From positions 62,001 through 126,000 of the forward strand of contig JABIWH010000005.1 in NCBI GenBank assembly GCA_018701215.1: a stretch of DNA of 64,000 bases, given 5' to 3'. The stretch is from Rhodospirillaceae bacterium. Lineage in GTDB: Bacteria; Pseudomonadota; Alphaproteobacteria; GCA-2731375. The position numbers and the translations under genes are program-made. Below the pieces are notes generated by a model that made no database searches, had not been told where the DNA came from, and worked only from the letters and a program-made list of their open reading frames with translations. This document shows, piece after piece, positions 53,136 through 60,670 of the stretch (position 1 is its first letter; every line of letters begins with the position of its first letter).

Positions 53136-54437
53136 TCAGCCTTGATCGTAGCTGGGCGTATCAGCGAACGATTCCAGCTTGCAGACCGCGTCCGCACTGG
53201 CGCGGACCGATTCGGGATCGGCGGCCGTGAGGATTTCGAAGTAATCGGTCTTGTCCTTGGGATTCTTGTTGCCGCGGGCAAGATAGACGGTCTGTTGCAC
53301 ATGGTGAGAGTTCGGGTCGATCACCGCGCCATGTGTCTGCATCCGGTCGGCGGCGGACATCTGGCGGCCTTCCAGGGCCTTGATGATCTTGGTGTTGTCC
53401 GTGCCACCGGTTTCCTCGACCACGCGGAGCAATTCCCGCATGGCGACATAGCCGTTGTAGGTGACGTTGCCGGGCACCGCGATCCGTGTTGTCGGATAGC
53501 GGGCTTGATAGCGGGCGACGAATTCCTTGACGCCCGGCAGGTCCAACAGGTGATACCAGGTGGTGCCAAACACGCCAAAGGCGGCTTCTGCGCCCAGGCC
53601 ATAAACATCGGGCCAGTCTTGTTGGTTGTTCAACCACGCCGGCTTGTTATCCAGGCCCATGTCGGAGACCTGCTTGCGCATCACTTTGAAGTCATCGCCA
53701 CCGACGGCGGCGGCGACCACATCAGGCTTTTGCTGCTGGATTTTCAGCAGAATAGCCGAGAAATCACGGGTGCCGACCGGAATGGCCACTTCGTCAACGG
53801 TGGAGGCGCCATATTTCGTGGCGACCGTCTTGGTGGCCTTGTTGGTGTTCTGGCCCCAGACGTAGTCGTTGTAGAGGAACATCCATTTCTTGCCGAAGGC
53901 GTCGATGGCGTTCTTGGCGGCGGCGCGGGAGAAGTTCTCGCCACTGCCGTCCCAGACAAATTTCACCCGATGGCAGTTCTTGCCGGACTCGGTGGGCGAA
54001 GATGAATTGGTGTTGAAGTAAACGCAACCATACTTCTGGGCTACCTGGCTGATGGCGTTGGCGGTGCCGGACTGGATGGCGCCAACCATGAAATGCACGT
54101 TCTCGCGGGTGATCAGACGTTCCGCCACGCGGGTACCGGTCTGCGGCGTGGTCTCGGTGTCCATCCAGACATATTCGACCTTGCGGCCCAGCACGCCGCC
54201 TTTGGCGTTGGCCTCTTCGATTGCCATGATGGTGCCGCGCTTTTCCGCTTGGCCCGAGTTGGCGAACTGACCGGAGGCATCGTGGGTCAGACCGATCTTG
54301 ATCGGCTTGTCCGTGCCAGCAGCATAGACCCGGTTATGCTTCCACGGGCCAAGGAATGCGGCGCCCCCACCTGCCACACCGGCTGTTGCCAGAGCGGTAC
54401 CTCTTAACATACTGCGACGGGTAATTTTCGAAGACAT
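53136..54437 (-). CDS. Tat-exported Liv-type substrate-binding protein
   Basis: 433-aa periplasmic binding protein. The N-terminus SKITRRSMLRGTALATAG carries a twin-arginine motif (RR at 7-8) and a hydrophobic segment, so export by Tat is likely. The rest is a Leu/Ile/Val-binding-type bilobal fold (IKIGLTHDASGQFANSGQ, TDNTKIIKALEGR). The ligand is unknown; because of the dehydratase and SDR in the cluster a sugar acid or hydroxy acid is as likely as an amino acid. A REP-like element separates it from the permease genes. Confidence 0.9.
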   Translation of the reverse strand: MSSKITRRSMLRGTALATAGVAGGGAAFLGPWKHNRVYAAGTDKPIKIGLTHDASGQFANSGQAEKRGTIMAIEEANAKGGVLGRKVEYVWMDTETTPQTGTRVAERLITRENVHFMVGAIQSGTANAISQVAQKYGCVYFNTNSSSPTESGKNCHRVKFVWDGSGENFSRAAAKNAIDAFGKKWMFLYNDYVWGQNTNKATKTVATKYGASTVDEVAIPVGTRDFSAILLKIQQQKPDVVAAAVGGDDFKVMRKQVSDMGLDNKPAWLNNQQDWPDVYGLGAEAAFGVFGTTWYHLLDLPGVKEFVARYQARYPTTRIAVPGNVTYNGYVAMRELLRVVEETGGTDNTKIIKALEGRQMSAADRMQTHGAVIDPNSHHVQQTVYLARGNKNPKDKTDYFEILTAADPESVRASADAVCKLESFADTPSYDQG

Positions 54438-54866
54438 AGTTAAACCTCCCAGGTTGTCGTCCTCATCTGCGCCCGCATCGGCGGGCCCGGTTCCTAAAAC
54501 ATCAATTAGCGCTTAACGCGCGATAGAGATCGTTAGGCGCTTATTTGGAAATAATATCCTATTTTTAAAAAAAAGAAATAGGATTTTTAATTTATTTTAA
54601 ACTTTTTCAAATGTGGCTTATTGCCACGCCTCTTGGGGCAAAATTCTGAGCGCGCCGTCACGGGCTGTGGAATTTTTGGCAGTTTTTCTGCTTCGCGATG
54701 CCGGCCGCAGCGACATTTCAAAAATAGTATCCGTTTAAACGTCGATTAATTTATCCTATTTATCGTATTTTTTGATCATAAATCATATTTTATTTGCCCC
54801 TGAGCTGTGTTTCGCATAGTTTCCAAATCACGAAGTTTCAGCGATTCTCGCAAAGGGAGATTTGTT
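54438..54866. promoter_or_regulatory. AT-rich divergent control region with repeated ATCCTATTT
   Basis: About 430 bases between the binding-protein gene (minus) and the FadR-type regulator (plus). ATCCTATTT (54556-54564) and AAATAGGAT (54576-54584) form a perfect inverted repeat with an 11-bp spacer; a third ATCCTATTT lies at 54753-54761, about 105 bp before the regulator start. AT-rich tracts provide possible -10 boxes for both directions. The sites fit an operator of the adjacent regulator, unproven. Confidence 0.5.
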
Positions 54867-55625
54867 TTGGCGGCGAATAATTTGGCGGGCATGACCTTGG
54901 CCCCGGCGCTGTATCGACGCAGCGGCATTCACGGCACCATCGTGCATGCCATCGGCACGGAAATCGTCACCGGCGTCCTGCACGAGGGTGAAAGACTGCC
55001 AGGTGATCAGGAGCTCATGGCCCGCTTCCAGGCCTCGCGCACGGCCTTGCGGGAGGCGCTGAAGGTGCTCTCTTCCAAGGGCCTGATCGAATCGCGGCAA
55101 CGGGCTGGCACGCGCGTACGCTCGCGGGGCGATTGGGATTTGCTGGATGTAGACGTGCTGTCCTGGCATACACCGGAAAGCATCACCGAATCGTTTACCG
55201 CCGATCTGGTGGAGCTGCGGGAGTTGATCGAGCCGGCTGCCGCCAGGCTGGCCGCCGACCGCGCCACGTCAGATGATCTAACCCGGATCGAGGCGGCGTA
55301 TCTGCGCATGGAGATGGCGGTCGATGATTACGAGGCGTTTTATGTGGCGGATGTGGATTTTCACCTCGCCGTGCTCAACGCCTCACATAATCAGCTGGTT
55401 CAGCGCCTGGCGGGTATCATCGGCACGGTGTTGGGTTTGAGTTTTGGTCTGCAAAAGCAGGCCCGCATTCCTTTGCGGGAAAGTTTGGAATCCCATTACG
55501 ATGTGTTCGACGGCATCCGCCAACGCAACCGCCGCGCGGCCGAGCGGGCCATGCGCATCACCATCCGCCGTGGCCGAAACACCCTGTCGCAACGGCGCAC
55601 GATCATGCGTGGCCAAACCGCCTGA
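54867..55625 (+). CDS. FadR/GntR-family transcriptional regulator
   Basis: About 252 aa: N-terminal winged helix (GTEIVTGVLHEGERLPGDQELMARFQASRTALREALKVL) and C-terminal FCD effector domain (LVELRELIEPAAARLAADRA, DVDFHLAVLNASHN). FCD proteins bind small acids with the help of a metal ion, so one may sense the transported substrate. GTG 54807 begins the longest frame, but TTG 54867 has AAAGGGAGA nearby, and ATG 54891 is a third choice. Confidence 0.88.
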   Translation: MAANNLAGMTLAPALYRRSGIHGTIVHAIGTEIVTGVLHEGERLPGDQELMARFQASRTALREALKVLSSKGLIESRQRAGTRVRSRGDWDLLDVDVLSWHTPESITESFTADLVELRELIEPAAARLAADRATSDDLTRIEAAYLRMEMAVDDYEAFYVADVDFHLAVLNASHNQLVQRLAGIIGTVLGLSFGLQKQARIPLRESLESHYDVFDGIRQRNRRAAERAMRITIRRGRNTLSQRRTIMRGQTA

Positions 55626-55628
55626 CGG

Positions 55629-56066
55629 CTAGCCGTAAGTGAATTCGAAACCGGCGTAGACGGCCAGAAAAACCACGGCGACGGCCACGATCAGCCCTGT
55701 CGTAACCCGCATCATAAAGCCGAACTCACGCCCGGCATCGCCCTTGATTTCGCGCTGCTTGCGCTGCACGACGGGGTCGGCTTCCTGCAGTCGATCCCAA
55801 TCGGCCATGCGTTGGCGCACGCCTTTCAGGCCCAGAACATCGTTGCCCGGCAGACGGTCCCCCAGCAGCAACCCGCGCACATGGGCCAAGCCAATAAATA
55901 CCAGGAACGCGCCGCACCCTGCCGACAGCACCAGATAAAAGACAAATTTCGACCATGAGGCCCACAACAGCAGCGGCGTGATGGCGGCGATGACACCGGC
56001 GACGGTCAGGCCGGCCTCGATCAAGGTCAACGCCACTTTCGACTGCGGTTGGCCCGGCGCGCTCAT
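55629..56066 (-). CDS. Three-TM membrane protein of unknown function
   Basis: 145 aa with hydrophobic segments at about 13-35, 42-65 and 117-140 around a charged cytoplasmic stretch (GLKGVRQRMADWDRLQEADPVVQRKQREIKGDAG). I do not recognise a family. It overlaps thiE by ATGA, so it is translated with thiE and fba. Confidence 0.6.
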   Translation of the reverse strand: MSAPGQPQSKVALTLIEAGLTVAGVIAAITPLLLWASWSKFVFYLVLSAGCGAFLVFIGLAHVRGLLLGDRLPGNDVLGLKGVRQRMADWDRLQEADPVVQRKQREIKGDAGREFGFMMRVTTGLIVAVAVVFLAVYAGFEFTYG

Positions 56067-56716
56067 GATGCATCTCCAATAGCTTTATTAAAGTCCCGCA
56101 CGGCCGCCGCCGGCCCGTCGGGATAGCTCCATACGCCGGCGACAACGGAGAGGAAATCAGCCCCCGCCGCGACCAGGGGCGGGCAGTTTTCCACCGTGAT
56201 GCCGCCGATGGCGACACAGGGGATTTCGAACAACTTCGACCACCAATCCAAGATCTCGATATCGGCCGCCGCCTTGGCCTGCTTGGTATCGGTGGGGAAG
56301 AAGGCGCCGAAGGCAACGTAGTCGGCGCCGGCCTCCGCCGCCGCCATGGCCAGATGCCGCGATGCGTGGCAGGTGACGCCGACGATATGATCAGCCCCCA
56401 GAATGCTCCGCGCCTTGGCATAGGGCGTATCTTCCTGTCCCACATGGGTGCCGTCGGCACCCAGTTCCGCCGCCAGGTCGGGACGGTCGTTGATCAGGAA
56501 GGCGACATCATGTTCCTGGGCCAGGGGCATCAATGCCGCCGCCGCCCGGCGCACCACATCATCGTCCACATCCTTCAGACGCAATTGCAGACAGGCGACA
56601 TCACCCGCCCCCAGCGCCGCGCGCAGATCCTCAATGAACACCGCCGGCTCGAAAACCGGGGGCGTAATCAGATACAGGCGGCAGGGATCATCGCCACCAT
56701 CAACATTACCACTCAT
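56063..56716 (-). CDS. thiE: Thiamine-phosphate synthase
   Basis: Joins HMP-diphosphate and thiazole phosphate into thiamine monophosphate. 217-aa TIM barrel with AFLINDRPDLAAELGADGTHVGQED, the family signature, and GADYVAFGAFFPT. The ATG follows the fba stop directly (TGAATG). The product feeds transketolase, encoded in the same block. Confidence 0.9.
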   Translation of the reverse strand: MSGNVDGGDDPCRLYLITPPVFEPAVFIEDLRAALGAGDVACLQLRLKDVDDDVVRRAAAALMPLAQEHDVAFLINDRPDLAAELGADGTHVGQEDTPYAKARSILGADHIVGVTCHASRHLAMAAAEAGADYVAFGAFFPTDTKQAKAAADIEILDWWSKLFEIPCVAIGGITVENCPPLVAAGADFLSVVAGVWSYPDGPAAAVRDFNKAIGDAS

Positions 56717-57742
56717 TCAAGCCGCATCCTTTTCCATTTCCACCCGGTAGCCGCCACGACGCGCCAGACCGTTCATTTTTGCCCGATGCGCCAACGCCGC
56801 CTGGGCAGCGGGAACATTACCCGCCTCGCCCCGCCAGGCCTGCAAGGCGGATGCCTGCAACGCCCGGCCATAGGAGAAACTCAACTGCCAAGGCAGATCC
56901 GCCGCGTTCTTGTTCATGGCATTCAGATGCGCCGTGGCCTCCACTTCCGACTGCCCGCCGGATAGAAAGGCAATCCCGGGCACCGCCGCCGGCACTTGGC
57001 GGCGCAGCACCTTGACCGTCATGGCCGCGACATCATCGACCGAATTCTGCCGCGCGCATTTCTTGCCCGCCAACACCATGTTCGGCTTCAACACCATGCC
57101 TTCCAACACGACATTCTGGTTGAATAGTTCCCTAAACGTCAGTTCCAGGGCCAGCTCGGTCACCTCCCGGCAACGTTCAATGTCGTGTCCGCCATCCATC
57201 AGCACTTCCGGTTCCACGATCGGCACCAGGCCGGCCTCTTGCGAGAGGGCGGCATAACGGGCCAGGGCATGGGCGTTGGCCTGCAAGCAGGCGCGGCTGG
57301 GAATATCGGCGCTGATGTCGATGACGGCACGCCATTTGGTAAAGGCGGCGCCCAACTCAACATATTCCGCCAGCCGCTCGCGCAGGCCATCCAAGCCCTC
57401 GGTGACTTTTTCTCCCGGACAACCGGCCAGTTCCTTGGCGCCGGCATCAACCTTGATGCCAGGCAGAATGCCGTTGTCCCACAGCACTTTGGAAAACGGC
57501 ACCCCATCGGCGCCCGCTTGCCGCAATGTCTCGTCATACAAAATAACGCCGGAAATATGATCCCCCACCCCCGGCGTGGTGAACAGCAAGCCCCGATAGT
57601 CGCGGCGGCTGTCCTCGGTCGAGACGACGTCGATACTATGCAAACGCTTTTCTATGGTACCGGTACTTTCGTCCGCCGCCAAAATTCCCTTGCCCGGGGC
57701 AACCATGCGGGCGGCGTTGGCGATGATGTCCAAATTCGTCAT
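56717..57742 (-). CDS. fba: Class I fructose-bisphosphate aldolase
   Basis: 341 aa. KGILAADESTGTIEKR (about 19-34) and the Schiff-base Lys in LEGMVLKPNMVLAGKK mark the class I enzyme. The frame can be extended to 57757, but ATG 57742 has a GAGGAG site that lies inside that extension. It stands downstream of a large inverted-repeat element that separates it from pgk and the unknown gene. Direction: glycolysis/gluconeogenesis. Confidence 0.94.
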   Translation of the reverse strand: MTNLDIIANAARMVAPGKGILAADESTGTIEKRLHSIDVVSTEDSRRDYRGLLFTTPGVGDHISGVILYDETLRQAGADGVPFSKVLWDNGILPGIKVDAGAKELAGCPGEKVTEGLDGLRERLAEYVELGAAFTKWRAVIDISADIPSRACLQANAHALARYAALSQEAGLVPIVEPEVLMDGGHDIERCREVTELALELTFRELFNQNVVLEGMVLKPNMVLAGKKCARQNSVDDVAAMTVKVLRRQVPAAVPGIAFLSGGQSEVEATAHLNAMNKNAADLPWQLSFSYGRALQASALQAWRGEAGNVPAAQAALAHRAKMNGLARRGGYRVEMEKDAA

Positions 57743-57802
57743 TTTGAAACTCCTCATCCCTGCCTAATGTCATCTGGGCCTAACGTGGTTCCTGAAGACC
57801 TC

Positions 57803-58022
57803 ATACCACATTGCGATGATAGGCACCCATAGAGATCGCCTCCGCGCACCCTCGGGTAGGAGTGGAGGCGCCAGCGATACGGTGTATCGTCAAACCTTCA
57901 CGACGCCATCCGAGGGTGCGCGGAGGCGACCGGAACGTCACCTTTCGGATGGCGTCTTTACGGGTGCCTATCATCGCAATGTGGTATCAATAGCTTATAC
58001 CAAACCGCGTTGATAGGAACTC
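57803..58022. repeat. Nested inverted-repeat element with a third degenerate copy
   Basis: A 26-bp arm at 57803-57828 is a perfect inverted copy of 57962-57987; inside it a 20-bp arm at 57836-57855 pairs with 57910-57929. A central hairpin CGATAC-GGT-GTATCG lies at 57875-57889, and GACGCCATCCG (57902-57912) can alternatively pair with CGGATGGCGTC (57946-57956). Positions 57997-58022 are a degenerate third copy of the 26-bp arm, inside the 3' end of the unknown gene. No transposase. Confidence 0.85.
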
Positions 58023-58394
58023 CTTGAGATCGGTCAGTTCAGGGCCCGGATCAACAGCCTTGGGCGGGCGGGCCAGGACGTCGGCGCCGTATGTTTCGGC
58101 GATCTGGCAGACCTTTTCGCGGACCGCCGCCTTGCCGCGCAACACAACACCGCGCCAACCCAATTGCAGCGCCATTTGGGCCATGGCACCATCGTCGCCG
58201 CAATCCAGGATCGCCCGCACCGCAGCTTTGGGGTGGCTCTGCTGCGCCAATTCCACCATGGCCAGATAGAAGCCCGGCCCGCCATAGGCCGCCGCGCCGG
58301 GCGCGGTCAGCAATGTAATGGGCCGCCGCGACGCAGCGGCGAAGGCCATGGCATCGTCGGCCTGTTTGGCATGATGAAAAATGATCGCGGACAT
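57987..58394 (-). CDS. Conserved-looking protein of unknown function between pgk and fba
   Basis: 135 aa, alpha/beta by inspection (LLTAPGAAAYGG, AILDCGDDGAMAQMALQLGWRGVVLRGKAAVREKVCQIAE). I do not recognise the family. It sits between pgk and fba on the same strand, with its stop codon at the edge of the inverted-repeat element; the last codons (TRFGISY) lie in the degenerate third arm, so repeat insertion may have reshaped its C-terminus. Confidence 0.65.
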   Translation of the reverse strand: MSAIIFHHAKQADDAMAFAAASRRPITLLTAPGAAAYGGPGFYLAMVELAQQSHPKAAVRAILDCGDDGAMAQMALQLGWRGVVLRGKAAVREKVCQIAETYGADVLARPPKAVDPGPELTDLKEFLSTRFGISY

Positions 58395-58419
58395 GACACA
58401 GTCATAGTCCTAATGCAGG

Positions 58420-59607
58420 TTAGTCTTCCAGCGCTTTGATGCCGGGCAAGACCTTGCCTTCCAGCCATTCCAGGAAAGCACCGCCAGCAGTGGAGACATA
58501 GGTGAAGTCATCCGCCGCGCCGGCATGACGGAGTGCCGCCACCGTGTCGCCGCCCCCCGCCACCGATACCAGCTTGCCGGCGACGGTAAGCGCCGCCGCC
58601 GCCTGGGCCACCTTGACGGTGCCGCTATCAAAAGGCGCGATTTCAAAGGCCCCCATGGGGCCGTTCCACAGCAAGGTCCGGCAGTGCTGTAAACGCTGGG
58701 TCAGATCCCGCACACTGGCCGGGCCCACATCCAGGATCATCATTTCGTCGGGCACTTTGTCGACCGGAACGGTGGCGCTGTCGGCGCCAGCCTTGAATTC
58801 TCTGGCCAGAACCACGTCCACCGGCAGCACGATTTCGCAACCGGTTTGCGCGGCCTTGGCCATGATCCCGCGCGCCGTATCCGCCAGATCCGTTTCACAC
58901 AGCGAGGCGCCGACATTGACGCCCTTGGCAAACAGAAAAGTATTCGCCATGCCGCCGCCGATAATCAGCTGGTCCACCTTGTCCAGCAAATGCCCCAACA
59001 CCGCCAACTTGGACGAGACCTTGGCCCCGCCGACCAGAGCCGCCACGGGCCGTTCGGGGTTTGCCAGGGCCGCTTGCAACGCGGTCAGTTCGGCTTGCAT
59101 GGACCGGCCCGCCGCCGCCGGCAGCAGATGCGCGATGGCTTCCGTCGAGGCATGGGCCCGGTGGGCGCAGGAAAAGGCGTCGTTGACATAGATATCGCCC
59201 AGCTCCGCCAGACTTTGGGCAAAGACACCATCGTTGGCTTCCTCACCCGCATCAAAACGGACGTTCTCCAGCAACAGCACTTCGCCGTTTTTCATCTGCG
59301 CCACTGCCGCCGCCGCGCCTTGCATATCCGAGAATGCAACGGGTCGTTCAAGCGCGGCATCCAAGGGCCCGGTCAATGACGCCAATGACATATCAGGCAC
59401 CACCTGCCCCTTGGGCCGGCCGAAATGGGACAGCACGATGACCTTGGCACCCTTCTCGGCCAGTTCGGCAAGGGTCGGGACGGCCCGCTCGATCCGGGTT
59501 AGGTCACTGACCTGACCGTTCTGCATGGGCACATTCAGATCAACCCGCACCAGCACACGAGAACCGGCAATTTGATCAGCACGGGCCAGATCATCCAAAG
59601 TCCGCAT
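58420..59607 (-). CDS. pgk: Phosphoglycerate kinase
   Basis: 395 aa with the substrate-binding N-terminus VLVRVDLNVPMQNG (about 19-32), the VLLLENVRF motif, the KVSSKLAVL block and the C-terminal nucleotide motif VAGGGDTVAAL. Lies 10 bp after gap, in the tkt-gap-pgk-fba order common in alphaproteobacteria. Confidence 0.95.
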   Translation of the reverse strand: MRTLDDLARADQIAGSRVLVRVDLNVPMQNGQVSDLTRIERAVPTLAELAEKGAKVIVLSHFGRPKGQVVPDMSLASLTGPLDAALERPVAFSDMQGAAAAVAQMKNGEVLLLENVRFDAGEEANDGVFAQSLAELGDIYVNDAFSCAHRAHASTEAIAHLLPAAAGRSMQAELTALQAALANPERPVAALVGGAKVSSKLAVLGHLLDKVDQLIIGGGMANTFLFAKGVNVGASLCETDLADTARGIMAKAAQTGCEIVLPVDVVLAREFKAGADSATVPVDKVPDEMMILDVGPASVRDLTQRLQHCRTLLWNGPMGAFEIAPFDSGTVKVAQAAAALTVAGKLVSVAGGGDTVAALRHAGAADDFTYVSTAGGAFLEWLEGKVLPGIKALED

Positions 59608-59617
59608 GCGGATTTTT

Positions 59618-60622
59618 CTAGAGCTTGGCCATGGCGACGGCGGTATCGCTCATGCGGTTGGAAAAGCCCCATTCGTTGTCATACCAGGTCAGGATACGCA
59701 CGAAGCGGCCATCGATCACCTGGGTTTGGGTCAGATCAAAGGTCGATGACGCCGGGTTATGATTGTAATCAATGGACACAGTGGGGCCATCGGAAGTCGC
59801 CAGCACGCCTTTCAGCTTGCCGGCGGCGGCCTTGGCGATGGCTGCGTTGACCGCCTCGACCGTGGTTTTCTTTTTACTGCGGAATTTAAAATCCACCACC
59901 GAGACATTCGGCGTCGGCACCCGGATCGAGGTGCCATCCAGCTTACCCGCCAATTCGGGCAGCACCAGGCCGACGGCCTTGGCCGCACCGGTAGAGGTCG
60001 GGATCATGGACATTACCGCCGAGCGGGCCCGGCGCAGATCGCCATGCAGGGTATCCAGTACCGGCTGATCGCCGGTGAAGGAATGAATTGTGGTCATGTA
60101 GCCATGCTCGATACCCACAGCTTGGTTCAGCACGTAGGCGACCGGGGCCAGGCAATTGGTGGTGCAGGAGGCGTTGGAGACGACCTTTTGCGACTTGCGC
60201 AGTTTGTTATGGTTGACGCCATAAACAACGGTCAGGTCCGCATCACCCGAGGGGGCGGAAATCAACACTTTCTTGGCGCCGGCGGTCAGATGGGCCGAGG
60301 CTTTTTCCTTGGCGGTGAAAATACCGGTGCATTCCAGCGCCACATCCACGTCCAACTTGCCCCACGGCAGGTTGGCGGGATCACGCTCCGCCGTGACCTT
60401 GATGGCATTGCCGTTGACGTTCATGCCGGTCTTGGTGGTTTTCACCTTGCCGGGAAAAGCGCCGTGCACCGAGTCATAACGCAATAGATGCGCATTGGTC
60501 TCGATGGGCCCCAGATCATTGACGCCCACCACCCGAATATCCTTGCGCCCGGATTCCGCGATGGCGCGAAGTACCAAGCGGCCAATGCGGCCAAAACCGT
60601 TAATTCCTACCCGAACGACCAT
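59618..60622 (-). CDS. gap: Glyceraldehyde-3-phosphate dehydrogenase, type I
   Basis: 334 aa: Rossmann loop GINGFGRIGR (about 6-15), D36 of the NAD-selecting type, catalytic C153 in NASCTTNC, and the usual WYDNEWGFSNRM near the C-terminus. Followed by pgk after 10 bp. Confidence 0.95.
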   Translation of the reverse strand: MVVRVGINGFGRIGRLVLRAIAESGRKDIRVVGVNDLGPIETNAHLLRYDSVHGAFPGKVKTTKTGMNVNGNAIKVTAERDPANLPWGKLDVDVALECTGIFTAKEKASAHLTAGAKKVLISAPSGDADLTVVYGVNHNKLRKSQKVVSNASCTTNCLAPVAYVLNQAVGIEHGYMTTIHSFTGDQPVLDTLHGDLRRARSAVMSMIPTSTGAAKAVGLVLPELAGKLDGTSIRVPTPNVSVVDFKFRSKKKTTVEAVNAAIAKAAAGKLKGVLATSDGPTVSIDYNHNPASSTFDLTQTQVIDGRFVRILTWYDNEWGFSNRMSDTAVAMAKL

Positions 60623-60670
60623 CGTGCTCTCCTATGAAAATATCGCTTGTTCTCAGTCAGCCCAAAAGCA

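Noticed and set aside
57803..57987. Insertion-sequence ends
   Set aside because: Inverted repeats suggest a mobile element, but no transposase frame and no target duplication can be seen; it is reported as a repeat element only.
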